Origin: Acheta domesticus
Taxonomy: Eukaryota; Arthropoda; Insecta; Orthoptera; Gryllidae
Assembly: GCA_031308135.1 (NCBI GenBank)
Contig: JAHLJT010003656.1
Span: 70,140,984 to 70,204,983 of the forward strand
Direction of reading: 5' to 3'
Length of the DNA stretch: 64,000 bases
A model generated the notes under the pieces. It saw only the letters and a list, made by a program, of their open reading frames with translations, did not search any database and had not been told where the DNA came from. The translations under genes and the position numbers were made by a program. This document shows, piece by piece, positions 11,391 through 24,905 of this stretch. The stretch's first letter is position 1. Each line of letters opens with the position of its first letter.

Positions 11391-11444
<54 letters not shown>
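11391..11444. repeat. (ATT)n array, 3' border of LINE fragment D
   Basis: About 54 bases of ATT adjoining the minus-strand 3' end of fragment D. Confidence 0.97.
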
Positions 11445-11976
11445 CAGAATTTATCACTCTCTGCACTATGTGCAGGAACATTCATCTGACCATTGCTGGT
11501 CTAGGCTCGGTCGATCTCGCAGAGACAAGACACGAACGAATCTTAATCTCTTAACATTTCAATCAGTCGTGTCCCAATCAGCCATACATTCCAGAAATTC
11601 TTTTACTATTCTGCAGCTGTCTAGTATTACTTCTTTCTGCATTTGCTCTACGCATGAGAATGGTAATTCCTACACTTGAATTGCATGCATTGTATGTTTT
11701 GGTACTAATCCTGTGGTGTACATTATTATCGGTTGTATGCCGATATTCTAAAGTTTCCATTGGTGGCGAAGCTCTTGGGTCAACGGTACATATTTCTGAA
11801 TTTTCAAGCTATGAACAGATTCTAGATTGCTATTGTTGACGAATGCAAAATCGATGATCATGGCTGTTTTCTTGAGCTTGTTCAGAACTATCATATCTGG
11901 CCTATTGTTCGAAACTGCGGTGTCTGTAATAATGCTTCTGTCCCAGTACAGCTTCCATTCTTCATTTTCCAAGACT
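11445..11976 (-). pseudogene. LINE fragment D: restriction-like endonuclease remnant, separate lineage
   Basis: Minus-strand frame from about 11960 reads LYWDRSIITD, then NNRPDMIVLNK and AMIIDFAFV, a well preserved PD...D endonuclease core. The WDRSIITD string is shared with fragment C, showing the same domain, but the 3' untranslated ends of A/B, C and D differ from one another. The fragment is 5'-truncated at an ATT array. The frame breaks after about 70 codons. Confidence 0.88.
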
Positions 11977-11989
11977 GTTGTTGTTGTTA

Positions 11990-12029
<40 letters not shown>
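11977..12029. repeat. (ATT)n array, 5' border of LINE fragment D
   Basis: A short GTT run grading into ATT, ending the LINE fragment on its 5' side. Confidence 0.95.
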
Positions 12030-13378
12030 GAACCAGTTTCAATCCCTTAAGGGCCTTCCCTATTAATATATAATAAATTAACATGTAATAAATAAAATCA
12101 TTATGTAAATAAAATAAAGGTAATAGCTTGGAGTTTCATAGCAATTCTCTTATATTTTCGATTCCTATCGTTGAATCGTTGAATAGACTTAATCGTTGAA
12201 TAGACTATCGTTGAATAGACTTTAAACATATTGTGATGAGTTCCAGAATGCTTCATAGTAAATTTCATAATATTTGTTCAGCGTCAGAGCGAATTATATG
12301 TGAGATGAGACAAGAGTGTTGAATGGCACGGAGACGGGTAAACGAACACGTGAATGATTTGACGTGTTCCAAAAAGAAAGTGTCGGAGGCACGACATTGT
12401 GGTCCCAGAGAAAGAAGGATGGTGCTGGGTGTTATTCCAAACGATGGGTCACGTTGGTGGAACAGCAAAATCAACAAACTAGTTTTGACAAGCCAGCATG
12501 CAGTTCGCACGTGGCAACCGGTAGGGCTTGTGAAGTCGAAAAGTGGACGATTATGGTGGATAATTGAAGTAGAATAAGTTCAACTAGTGGTCTGCGTGTG
12601 TTTTATCCGAGTTCCTAGACACCTAATGAAGTCATTAATTTGTCTCACATGGCTTAGTTTTCAGTAATTTTATGCGTACTTTTGAAAATGAGTAATACGC
12701 GTAGTTTATTTGATTACAGTGGACGTAAAGTTTGGTGGAATATCTTTCAGTTCTAAGTAACGCCACTAGCGTAAACCGTGGCACAATTTCTAGCAGTCAA
12801 TTTTCAATAAGCTTAGGTTTCTTTTTAAGTTGCTGAACTCAGACTTGTAAATTAGATATGGAACCGACAGTTGTCATAACAAATATCTTTAATTAATGAA
12901 AGACCAGGTTTGTGTGTGTGTGTGTGTATGAAAAATAAATGATATACAAATGTAGAACAGACAATTACTCTTTGAAATATCTATTAAAACGTTTCGTCTT
13001 TTACGCCACTCGCTTGCCTTCCTGGGACCACCTTCAATTTGTTTTCACTTCGCGAGGTCTGCGGGGCGATGACGTAGACAAATGCGCAAATTTGTAACCA
13101 GGTTCGGGGCGCGACCCCAGCGAAGGTGCTGATGGCGATGAATAGAGGAGGCTCTTGTAAACAGCCAAACCTCTTCCGAACCACCCGGCCGGCGCTACCA
13201 CCTCTCTGATCAGAAAAAGTCATGTGGTCGCCATATTTTTTTGTTGGCCAACCAAGATCTCCAAGGTCGGAAATAGAAAAATCTCTGAACAACTTTCGAG
13301 AAGGTAACACAGTTTCTCGCGGGATAGAAATGTATGGTAGTTTCAATTTGGTGAGGGCATATAGTTCAAGTCTCGACA
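12030..13378. other. unassigned sequence
   Basis: No gene recognised. ATCGTTGAATAGACT is repeated about three times at 12170-12223. 12979-13330 is somewhat GC-richer, but its minus-strand frame matches nothing I recognise. Confidence 0.5.
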
Positions 13379-13700
13379 GTGGATTTTTGACACTGACTAA
13401 ATAGCTGTGTCAAGTTCAGTCGCGTCTGGATGAGAATTCTAGCGCCGATGTTTATAGTAGTTTGGGAGTTTAGTAGCCTGAATGGTAGTTTTCCATGTTT
13501 TTTTTTCGATCAATACCAGCGGCTGTTGGAGAAGAACCCCTAACAAACGTGTCACAGACCACACACTGTTTTTCTTTCCTCATCCTTTCCCCTCCTTACT
13601 TTCGTCATGTCCACTTGCATTTATATGTTCTACTCTACCACACTTGTCGAGAGGCCAGTCTGGAACTTAGAGCCGGCATCCCCGTCGTCAATTCGCACCC
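13379..13700 (+). mobile_element. SINE copy 4 (diverged, 3' part missing)
   Basis: Weak but collinear match: CTAAATAGCTGTGTCAAGTTC, GGTAGTTTTCCATG, GATCAATACCAGCGGC, CATCCTTTCCCC and GAGAGGCCAGTCTGGAACTT occur in SINE order. It is the most diverged copy and ends before the 3' third. Confidence 0.7.
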
Positions 13701-14969
13701 TTGTCTCCATAACAGTGCACATGTGGGGAAGAGCTGCTGATCGAAGAAACGACCACTACAAGCCAACCAGCCGGAAGGTTTGCAAATACTCTTTAGTGAG
13801 TGAAAATAAAACTCTCTCGAGACTAAAAGTGTGGGGAAGAATTGTAAGAATTACGGCTGTGAATGAAAGGAAGGAGAATTCCCAACGAAATTATCATATC
13901 TTTTCAGTATAACGACATGTTAATCTAGACCGTACAATTAGAAGACCGTAGTAAATACAACTAAATACTTAAGCAGGCAAACATTTCGTGTTTATCACAA
14001 GCCTGAGTTTACTATTATTTTCCATTACGCTTTGTTTTGTATCTTTCCAGCTACCCATTCAAATTAGTTGCTTTCCTTTGTTTTTGAGATAGTTGAGGAC
14101 TTTTACCAGTCACTAATGAATTTACCATTATGTGGGTATTTTTTATTTTCTTGTTTCTTTCTTTGTATTTCTCATAATCATACATAACCTTTCGAAAAAC
14201 CTATAATAACATAATTTACGTGCACAATGAAAGAGTTTCAATTTTACTACATACAATGACATCCTCACGTAGTATTTGGCGAATAAATATTGCATAAAAG
14301 CGTTGATAAACTGCAGAGTTGATGAAAATATTACGTATATTTAACATTACACATGAAAATATTAATATATATATAAATATATATATATATGAATATATAA
14401 ATATGTATATATAAATATATATATATAAATATGAGTATATATATTAGGAATGAAATTAGAGCTTGCCCAGACACGCAGTATCAAAAAAGAAAATATTAGA
14501 AATACTAATAATTATCAAAGCATCTGATGCTGATTATTAAAAACTACAAGAAGAAATAACAATCCTGAAAATATCATAGGTATCTTTTATTTTAAACGGA
14601 ATATCGAGTTATATATTATTTTTATTGCAACGTAATCACACAACACAATTGCAGTTTTTCGTGGAAATCATCGCTCCTGACAAATGAACAATTTCACTCG
14701 TCACTTTTACTTTACTTTAATATCAACACTTTTACTTTTACTTTCGCACATCCTACGAGTACTTATGTAGTATGGAGGAAATTATGTAATAATGCGGCGA
14801 AAATCGGCCCTTTTTGGGGCAAAAAAACATGTTTGTAGGTCCTTGATATCAAAGAACTGGATATTTCTTGTTTATACATGAAGTAAATTACTTCTTGTAA
14901 CACGTTGTGAAGACAGCATCCACGCTTTTATGAGTGCTACCGAAAAATTGGTTGTCAGCAAAACGTTTG
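13701..14969. other. unassigned AT-rich DNA
   Basis: No gene recognised. 14357-14450 is low-complexity ATATAAAT sequence. Confidence 0.55.
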
Positions 14970-15215
14970 TCCGCCCGTCTGTCCTCCCGCCTGCCCTCCC
15001 GCCTGCCCTCCCGCCTGCACATCCGTCGCTCTGTCTATACGTCCGTCACTCTGTTTATACGTCCGTCGCTCTGTGTATACGTCCGTCGCTCTGCCTGTAC
15101 GTCCGTCACCCTGCCTATACGTCCATCGCTCTGTCTGTACGTCCGTCACTCTGTTTGTACGTCCGTCGCTCTGTCTGTAAGGCCATCGCTCTGTCTGTAC
15201 GTCCGTACAGACAGA
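14970..15215. repeat. 20-bp minisatellite, GTCCGTCGCTCTGTCTATAC
   Basis: About nine imperfect 20-bp units from about 15021, preceded by a CCCGCCTGCCCT run (14970-15020). The open frames on both strands come from the array. Confidence 0.95.
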
Positions 15216-15670
15216 CTGCGTTTTATTTACGGTCAGAAAAATGCTTCACTTTACAATTAGAATATTTAAAATAGATATATTTCTTCTTAAGGAAGTGTAG
15301 TCTTCAAAATTAGATCATTAGACACGTTCAAGTACAATATTTTGAAAACATGTAAAGTTCTGTGTAATTTTTCGTGAAATAAGAGCAAATTTGTTCTTTA
15401 ATTTATTCAAATAGATAAAGCTAAATGCACGGATATCATTCCATCAAAGGTTGACATAATTTTTTATTTATAAAATATACACAATCGATGTTCAAGTACG
15501 ATCGTAATATTAATCAACTGTTTCAAACAATTCGAGAAATTATATGCTGTTGTAGCACCAGTAGTTTTAACAAGTTTTCAATTTTTAAAACCTTAAAATT
15601 TCATGTTGAAAATTTAAGCAGATCAGTATTCTACTGTAATAATAACACAGTCACACAAAATTAAAAAATG
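15216..15670. other. unassigned AT-rich DNA
   Basis: No feature recognised. Confidence 0.5.
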
Positions 15671-16300
15671 TTTCCAGATCCAAAACTTGACATATGGTTC
15701 TCTACGTATGTCGACGCGCTGAATCCGAATCTGAAGACAGAATTGCGCCAGCGAACTCCAGTTCTTTTTCAAATCGTGAAAAACCACAGTGAAATTTTAT
15801 TTTTTTTGTTTTCGGGGGTTGTTGCCAGACCCAAAGAACGACACATGTTTCTCTATGTATGTCGGCGCGCTGAATGAGAATCCGCAGTTAGAATTGCGCC
15901 ATCACCGTCAAGTTTTTCTTAAATCACAGAAAGCACATGTGAATACTAGATTTTGGTGTCTTGTAGCATTATATTCTACCGAAGCCAAACTTTGTGAGAC
16001 CTAGGACTTGACACATATTTTTCTATGTATTTCGATGCACTGAATCCGAATCTGAAGCCATAATTGGGCCATCACCCTCCAGTTCTTTTTAAATAGCAAA
16101 AAATACCTTTAAAATATTTTTTTAATTTTCGTGGGTTGTTTTCAGACCCAAAGACTTAACTCATGTTTCTCTATGTATGTCGACTCGCTGAATCCAATTG
16201 CGAAGTCAGAATTGTGCCACCAGAATTGTGCCAACAATTGTGCCAACAATTGTGCCACCGCGTTCCAGTTTTTTTAAACCGCGAAAAACCACTGTGAAAT
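15671..16300 (+). repeat. tandem repeat of about 150-170 bp, four direct copies
   Basis: Units start near 15674, 15825, 15995 and 16142. Each carries CCAGACCCAAA, a CTCTATGTATGTCGACGCGC-like block, GAATCCGAATCTGAAG and AGAATTGCGCC. Each unit also reads as a similar peptide (for example FSMYVGALN and STYVDALNPN), in different overall frames. A short GTGCCAACAATT expansion lies in the last unit (16214-16255). Confidence 0.85.
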
Positions 16301-16307
16301 TTACAAT

Positions 16308-16450
16308 TTACAATTTCAGGGTGGTTTCTCGCAATTTAACAAAAGCTGAAAAGCGATGCCTCAGTTCTGTGTTCGGATTCGGACTCAGCGCATCGACATA
16401 CATGGAGATACATATGTCAAGTTTTTGGGTCTTACAACTAATATTTATTT
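16308..16450 (-). repeat. inverted fifth copy of the 150-170-bp repeat
   Basis: Reverse complement contains AGACCCAAAAACTTGACATA, CTCCATGTATGTCGATGCGC and GAGTCCGAATCCGAA, matching the four upstream direct units. Its minus-strand translation includes MYVDALSPNPNTELRHR, again like the other units. The opposed orientation creates a potential stem with the neighbouring copy. Confidence 0.85.
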
Positions 16451-18395
16451 CTGTACCTGTGTAATTGAAATTGATATCAAAGAAATGCACACTTATTGGA
16501 TATTTTACTGGAATTTCATATACCTAATCTACAATTTCTGTGAATATGGAACTAATTTGTGGTTAGTGATATTTAATTGAAATGATTCGTATCGTGAAAT
16601 CTCAAGTTTATAGTATTTTTTGAAAGCATTATTGTTGATATTGAATTTAATATAATTCATATTGTAATGCATTAACTTTTGACTAAAGGGAGAAAATAAT
16701 GAACTAATTCACAAACATTGTAATATGAAGTGTGTCGTAATGAAAATAGAAATTCGGAACCTTCCTGTAGAAAATTGAAGATAATTGCGAGGCTTTATTT
16801 TTATCTTATTTGTGAACCAAGTTCTCTTCACTTCCTTTCACTGTTTTCATTTTCTTGTGTACGTACGTATATACTTAGTAAAGAGAAAGTAATGTTACGA
16901 TGGGATTTTCTTTTCAAAAAGTCCATTTGAACTTTCGTCTGAGAACAACACTAAACTACTGTCATAGAACATCTTTCAAAATTAATATTACCCAGTCGAT
17001 TCGATTGACTTAAGGCACTGGGATTTTGAAATAGTTCTTTAAATTTTGGTAGTACTTTACATGAAGTTGCGGTTGACATTTTCAACGTTTTCCCAAAAAT
17101 TTCTAGAAATTTTTCTTTTTTTTTTGTGATAAAGTGAAATCCCATTATAACGATAGCATAGTTTTGATTTCCGTTGTTACCACTGAATTTTCGAGAATTG
17201 GAAAAGTTTGACATTTTTCACTCCTTCATACAATACATTATTGAAAAAAGATATTTTTTCTTCAAGTGAAATTTGTTATTTACAATTAATTCGTTAATTA
17301 ATGTAATGTATATTTTTTTTAAATATGACACAAACGTCATTTAGACGTTTTGTTGTGATTTTTCAAAATAATTCAATTTTTTCGAAATATCTCTCACGTC
17401 GATAAAATTTACCTAATTGATTATTAGTTAAGACTGGTTAACACGGAACATTAGTTAACACAGAAGGTTCACATTATCACAATGATGGTTTTTCTCAAAT
17501 CCATATGTTTCTTAATACAAGGGAACTAAAAATGCCACATTTCCGAAAACGTTCCAACCAAATTATCTCAAACTCTGCTGCAATTCCCCCTCCTAAATGT
17601 CCATATTGGAGAAGGGTTCAGTTCTCTGAGGTATTGCAAAAGCCTTATTTGGATGTAGATATTTGGAGCCCGAAAATTCAAATAATGCTAAAAATTGTAC
17701 GTGTTTTTTAATCAAACACAGTGAAACACAGTAAATATCCACTAGAAAGAAATGAAAAGTAAACCATCGGGATACTTGAAATGTTCTCTAGATATTATGT
17801 GTTTAACATTTTGTCATAAGTTTGAATATATTTTAAAAAATGTGCATTTTGTGTCTCCGCGCGCTTATGAATTTGCAAGTGAAAGAGGGCTAAAAAGTAA
17901 GAAATTCGGATATATATTTTCTTTATTTTGAGAGTTTCAGATGTTTCAGAGAATTATTTCATATGTGGAATTGAAAGAGTAATGAAGTATGTCATTTGTC
18001 CGCGTTGGTTAAACGTACGCAATGACTGTATTTCAAATTCTTTATTTCCAATAATTTTATTAGTGTGAAATGTGTTCGTGTTGAGGTAAGATATTTCCTA
18101 ATATACCTTCCATTAATATACAGTAGTTTTAAATTTTGCAGTAAACTAAATGTGTATTTATTAATAAGCTGCGCCTATCTTATTTTACTGCTGATAATTA
18201 CCGTATTCAAACTACCAATTACATGTTGAAGTGATATGTGTTGTTTCACCAATATGCCTCTAATGCAATTTTATCAGACATTTTTCTACTTTGAAGACTG
18301 GCAAAGCCATTGACGGTGGGAATTTCATATTTGCGATGCTAATGTAGTGTCTAAAAGGTGTAAGCTGTGCCCCTGCAATGGCAGGAGCCAACCAC
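16451..18395. other. unassigned AT-rich DNA
   Basis: No gene recognised; short frames only. Confidence 0.5.
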
Positions 18396-18618
18396 ATGGT
18401 GACGGCGGCGGTGGCGGTGACGGCGGCGGTGGCGGTGACGACGGCGGTGGCGGTGACGGCGGCTGTGGCGGTGACGGCGGCTGTGGCGGTGACGGCGGCT
18501 GTGGCGGTGACGGCGGCGGTGGCGGTGACGGTGGCGGCGGTGGCGGGGATGGCGGCGGCGGTGACGGCGGCGGTGGCGGTGGCGGTGGCGGCGGTGGCGG
18601 CGGTGGCGGCGGTGAGGG
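18396..18618. repeat. GGCGGT/GGTGACGGC minisatellite
   Basis: Array of 6-, 9- and 12-base GGCGGT and GGTGACGGCGGC variants. It yields Gly/Asp-rich frames on plus and Pro/Ala/Arg-rich frames on minus, with no stop because of composition. Confidence 0.95.
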
Positions 18619-21600
18619 AGGAGGCGAGTGGAGTGGCAATATCGCGCGATCCCAGACTCGGCCGTGACATTTCCGTTGGGTTTTTGTTTTTCCTGGAGTC
18701 GCTCTGTCCCACTCGCTCCTGCAGCAGGGCGCGGCTGCCGGTGCGCGAGTATCACCATCACCTTCACCGCCTGTCACCATTGCCCTCACCATCTTCCGAC
18801 CACAGCGCCTGCCATCGCCATCGCCACCGCCCCACCGCATCATCACGTGGAGATGTCGCGCTGATCTCGCAAAGGATTACTACGAAATTTCAACTCTGTT
18901 ACTTTCCACCCACCACTTTCCAAGAACCCTGTAATATCTGAAAACGCGACAGATCTTCTCTCCTTAGTTTCCAATAACCTCGCAATTGAAGAATAGCAGC
19001 TCTGATAGTCACCTTTGACATCAATGTTTTCTTTTAGCTTCTCTTGAAAGTTATTATCGTCATCGTTCTCATTGTGTGCTATTTCTTTCACTGCATTCGA
19101 CGCAGTTTCCTTTGTGACACCTCTTTAATCGCACTGTCCCAGCTTTTGTTGCTTTCACTATCGCTGTCTCTACTTTCATCACTTTCCAACATCTTACGCA
19201 ATCAATATAATATGCAAATATAGATCAACACATGATAATCTGGGACTTGCTGTTACAACCTTCTGTTTCTTCCTCTTTCTTTCTTTCTTCTCTCTCTCTC
19301 TCTCTTTCTAAGTTTTTCCGGCCTCATTTCACACGCAGAGGCACTTGTTTGTTGTCGACTAGATCACCATAATCACCACCGTCTGTCATCACCACTCGTG
19401 TTGTCACTGCGCCTTTGCCAATCGTTACTGGAACGCTTGGGTCCTGTCCCCTGAACTTGACCCTATCTTTCGAGTTCATGTTGTTCTCCGACAGCCTCGT
19501 TTCAGAGCAGGTTTCCTGGGCGGGGATGCCTTGTCTTGGGCGTGTTCCTTGAGAAAGGAAACAAAGTAGCACGGCACTCTAGCCGCTTTAGAACGTCGCG
19601 GATGGTCTATTTAGTAGGACAACGGTTGTGACAGAGATTCCAGCAGTTAATTTTACAAGCTCTGTCTGGGGTACACGTACTCTTTATTTTGATAGTGTTG
19701 TAAAGGCGATTGTGGATGAGTGCTGATGTCGTCAGAACCCTAATAGGATGAGCTGGCGCAAGGTAGTTTGGTAGGTCATTAGGTTGGAGGTAGGTAGGAC
19801 AATGTGACGTAGAGCACTCGATGAACACTACCAGCTGACTCACAGCTGGGTGAATTTCCGTTGCCTTTTACGTTCTGCTGAGAAGTTTTCGTTTGAAAAG
19901 CAATGGAAAGTTGACGGCGGTCATCTTTTAGTTCTCATGTTTTGCAAAGATTAGAAAATGTCATTGATTCTCAAAGTGAGGAATTACATTGAAATTCTTC
20001 ATTAAAATGATCTTATATGCATGTACCTTTCATTAAAGAAATTTTGTTTCAGTTATCCCAGTATTATACATTTTAAAATGATTTTTTTATGTCAGATAAA
20101 TACTTGAGAAGTACACTTATATGCAGCGCAAATTCGCATTGTGGATATTAAGAAATAAAATAATTTTTGTTCTTTAGGAAGAACAACTTTCAGTTGTGTC
20201 TTGTGACAGACTCACATTTACTTTACATTATGTGAGGCATAAAAAATGGAACTGCGCGTACTAGTTTAGTATGGCGCCTGCGGCGGGTATTTTAATGTTG
20301 AAATTTGTTATTTGGGCTATGAAAGTTCACAATAAGCCAAACTTTTAAACGCAAAACTGTTGCCTGGATCGCACATTCTTGGGCATGGTAAATAAAATTA
20401 AAAAATTGAAAAAAATTAAAAATGCTTTTAAAATATTTTTGTTTCACTTTAAAAGTAGGATTAATTATTATCAATCTGATGAATCAGTCAAGATGATGCA
20501 TGTTATGGCGGAAAGAAATTGTAGTAATTCACAGTTTTTCATCACTATTGTTGTCTTGAAAACATCCAAACATATTTTTCCACTATTCTTCCAGAATATT
20601 CTAGAAGGATACGCCTAAAAATATTTCCGATCTATTCCATTTTTCTACAAGAATCGAATGAACACTTAATCATATTGCAGGAAATGCGGTTTAGGTGCCT
20701 AAAATTCCCAAATACATGTTTTTCGAGAATTCTTCTAGACTGTTCTCTAAGGATATGTAAAACATTGCCATTCTCCGCCAGGAGACCGAGACGGGTCAAG
20801 TGAGAACTCACTTTCCACAAATGGTGGTCAGGAAGAGGTTCAACCGAAAGTAAATGTCACACACACACACACACAGGTTACCCGATTACTGAGTAGAATA
20901 TTGCCTGTAAACATGTGAGAATGTGTGATAGAATTTACAATTTCGCTTTAAATAAAGCTCTCGAATTTGGGTAAAGAAAATGGCTTAGCTGAGGATTTTC
21001 TACTCCATCATTACAATTTATGTGTATTCTTCAGTATTTTCTTTTCCAAGTAATTTTAATTTCTCCTCAGAATTGCTGTAATTATTACAAATGTTAGAAA
21101 TACTTTACGTAATATATATAAGAAAAATATAAGTGTATAAAAGAATTTCAGGTTTTGAAATATAATTATGATGATTATTACCGAGTTAATCAAGAAAAAT
21201 ATGTTCCATTTAAAGTATTTTTAAAACCATTTGCACACAACTCTTGTTAATACTAATTTCCTACGAGTAGAATAGTACCAGAGAAATAACTTGCTCTTGA
21301 TGTGTTGATACAATTAGTTCTAAATATAACAAGCCGATAAAATATTAAATTAATTTTTTTGATTCGTGAACGAAATTCGCTTTTGCAGCAGCAAAATAAC
21401 TGCTGGGAAAGTGTTGTAAAGTAATAAATAACAAAATGAAACTGGAATCCCTTGAAAGAGAAATCAATAAATATGAAGCAAACTAATTTTAAATTCCAAA
21501 GCAATTACTAAAGCAGTCCTTGTGTGTAATTACAAATCTCCTTTAAAGAATTTATGGACTGAAGAATGAATAAATATTTGTTCGTGCTACACCTCGACGT

Positions 21601-22802
21601 ATCAAAGCCTCTGTGATAACTTCATTTATTTTCCGTGTTCCGGGTCTTGATCACAGTTTCACTGCCTTTTGTTTTAAAAATATCTTAATCTTCCCGAAGG
21701 CAAGCCATATTTTGTGCTGATACAGCAGCGTACAAGTGAGTACAATAATTATTGTCAATGCTTTGTTACATTCTGTGACATTGTTTGTGATCTTCAACGT
21801 CTCGTTTGTCACAAACTACACGATTGGTGGGCAAACGCTAGCACATATGTCTACGATAAGGTCGTAGGCACCTGCACCATTGACAACTAAACTGTGCCAG
21901 AACTATTACCTCAGTTCTCGCCTACTTATGCATTCATTTCTGCTCTGTGTGTCAGAAGATATACAGTATAAATTACAAATACTTCTAGAACATGGGACAG
22001 AAATAAAAATATTTAACCGCTTAGCTTAATAACTGCTAAGCAGAATAACACATTGTGTATACAAAAATCTAATGAATTGCATTTGCTGAATTTTGATTAA
22101 TTTTACTTGTTCATCATTGTAATGAATTATGATTTTTTTCTGATAAATAAAGTTAGATCAGATCAAATTGGAAATTTTAATGCAGAAAATATTAGGAAAT
22201 GCACTAAAAGCCAGAAAGTTTCTTCTTCTTAATGATATGAAATACATAATTTTGATATTGAAATGAATTCTGACCGTGCTGATGGTAACGTTTCACAAAT
22301 GGAAAGTAGACCGAATATGGCCTTCCGCGTTTTCCCACATGAACAGATAACTGTGCCAAAACATTGAAATAATGGAAATAATGAAATGAGTGTAGGATAC
22401 TACCAAGAGCATTTTACAAGTTTCGTTCATGCTGCATTACCTATGCCATAACAACATGGCAGGCTCCACATACCCTGCAGACGGTACTTAAGAAATTTGT
22501 GGAAAGTTATTAAGATTTCCCAACAACTACTCATCTTTGCTTTTCCTTCCTACACTATAGTATTCGGAGGAAAAGTATTGGAATCATGTTAACAATTTGA
22601 TTTCTTATTTAAGGTTCTTTTCAACTTCCCTCATACATCAGTCGGATGAAGTATGCTGGTACTGTTCCAAAGATGATTAAGATTGAGACAGGTGGAGAAG
22701 AGATACATGCAATTTTATATTCTAAAATTTATTTGATCATATGGACGGTGGGTGTCCGGATGGCTAGATGTGTCACGTGTACGAGTAACTGATTAGAAGG
22801 TT
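18619..22802. other. unassigned sequence
   Basis: No gene recognised over about 4.2 kb. Minor elements: a CT-rich run at about 19275-19310, an (AC)n run at about 20858-20875, and a moderately GC-rich stretch at 18620-18860 flanking the minisatellite. Confidence 0.5.
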
Positions 22803-22806
22803 TTAA

Positions 22807-23397
22807 CCCTCAACCGGTACACTGGGATGTAATCCACTCCACTCAATATTTATATTGTTTTACTGGAACATATATTGGCAACTCTGACCTATGAACATTA
22901 TGTAAATTTGTTTCATCAGTTCATCTATCCTAACGATTCATTTCGTTGTTGATATGTGTTACGTTCCTCAGTTTCTGTTCTTTTGAAATGGATTTGGGGT
23001 GTCGTGCACCCCACTGAGCCATTTGCGTAGTATTTTCAATGTGAAACACTTGCATTCTGTGCATTTAAACCATTTGTAATAAGGTACAAATTCAGATAAA
23101 AGTTATATTAACGCAATGTTAATATGTAATATCAGTTTTGTTTCAATAGAGAAATGGAGTTTGCGATGAACACAGATCGCGCAGATGTATGGAGTGCATT
23201 GAATCTAAGTGAAAAAGAGTTATTAATAGAAAGGAGAGAAAAATATGTTATGAAATGCAAATGTGTATGATTGCGAATTAAAATATTAATTAGATTTGTA
23301 AAATAGAAATATTTAAGTAAAGAATCCTTATTTTTTAGGGTGTTTGAGACCCCAGAGTACTATTTGTGTGACAAAATATAAGTGTGCCGGTTGAGGG
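22807..23397. mobile_element. piggyBac-type MITE (591 bp) with TTAA target duplication
   Basis: TTAA at 22803-22806 and 23398-23401 bracket an element whose left end is CCCTCAACCGGTACACT and whose right end, reverse complemented, is CCCTCAACCGGCACACT: a 17-bp terminal inverted repeat with one mismatch. TTAA duplication with ends beginning CCC is the hallmark of piggyBac transposons. No transposase is encoded. A GGGGTGTCGTGCACCCC hairpin lies at about 22996. It would depend on an autonomous relative for movement. Confidence 0.88.
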
Positions 23398-23401
23398 TTA
23401 A

Positions 23402-24905
23402 GTTGAAACTTGATAAATGCCTCAGGAGTAAGATCTAGTTGTTCCATTCCGGTGATCACTCGTATTTTAATTTAGGGGTAATGTTAGTTCCAAAATGTTA
23501 AGGAAAAATATTGATATTTTTTGTCAATTGTTTAGTACACACTAAGTTTTTATCTGATACTTTTTGTTCGGTATTTTAAGAAAGTAAATATTACTTAAGG
23601 GATTTCTGTTTCGCAAATAGATTTGAACTTCTGAGAAGTAACCCATAACTAACACTTTAGATATAACATTGTGCATTATGCAACATAGAATCTGTAAAAT
23701 CAATAAAATTATTAAATTATTATTATTTTCTTGAATTTTTTGCTTATTTAGAAGAAAGTTCATCTGTATATGTGTTGTTGTTACGAGTGTCATTAAAACC
23801 TTTTTTGAAAATTGCAAACAATCTTTATATTTAAAACTGAGGGTTTTCGTTTAGAAAGAACTTTGAGAATTCCTCTACCGAGTTTCGTTATTTTCGCTTT
23901 AAATGAAAGGTGTTGGTTTCTATATAATTGTTCCTTATTATTAATCGGTTTTAGAGAATTAATACTAAATTTCAGTAAAATCATAAAATTAATAGAATTA
24001 ACTTATATGTATTTTTGTGTGTTCATTAATTGTGCGAGTTGTAATCGATCTATTGAAAAGCATTCAGCATTTCCTCTTCGAGAAAACATGTGAGCGTGAG
24101 GTTATTGTTAGAGAAGCTGTAGCGAGTTTTCGAAAATTGTTTTGTGGTACAAATATTTGTAAGTGTATGCAAACGCAATGTCATTGGTTGTAATTATGTG
24201 ATGCTGTACTTTTTAAGATAAATGGACAGTAAGGTTTCTTGATCATATTTCCCTACAGCATAAAATCCATTACATTTTCAGAAAAAAATTGAACTTTTTT
24301 GTTCATAGTAAATAATTCAATGAATATTCCAATATTGTTCCAGAATGTGTAAACTTCTCTCATTTCTTTGGTCTTCGAGATTTACTACTGAATGACATGA
24401 AACAATGTTTTTTGGGGGATCTTTGTTCTCCATAGAGTGAAAATATATAACTTTTCTAAAGGCTCATCCCACATATATCCAATTTGCGGCCTGCATCCTT
24501 GCTACTCAAAATTTTAAGTTGTCCCAACTTACCAAGCCATTTTTCAACTATTTTGATTCTTCTTGTTTTCTGCATAAGTTCATTCAGTGTTAAACCTTTA
24601 AATGATGTCATGTACTGTTTATAAAATCAGTCTGAGAAACTGTGTAGTAATAAGAAAGATATAAAATCGAGAAATAAATTGCACTGAGAATAAATCTCTT
24701 GCATTAATATTGGAAGTCTGGGATACGTTCGAGAATAAATATGAACTTTTGCAATTTTCGAAATTTCAAAGATTTTAATAAAAATCAGAAATTCTGCACA
24801 TTTTTAAATGCACTTCCTTCTATTCGAGTAAAAAGCGAAGAAAAGATTTGCAGCAATTTTTCAGAATTTTTTAAAATATCACATTCATACTGTGACCAAC
24901 CTTAG
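23402..24905. other. unassigned AT-rich DNA
   Basis: No gene recognised. Confidence 0.5.

Noticed and set aside
18260..18941. Frames of 106-187 codons around the GGCGGT array
   Set aside because: Compositional; no conserved domain and both strands open.
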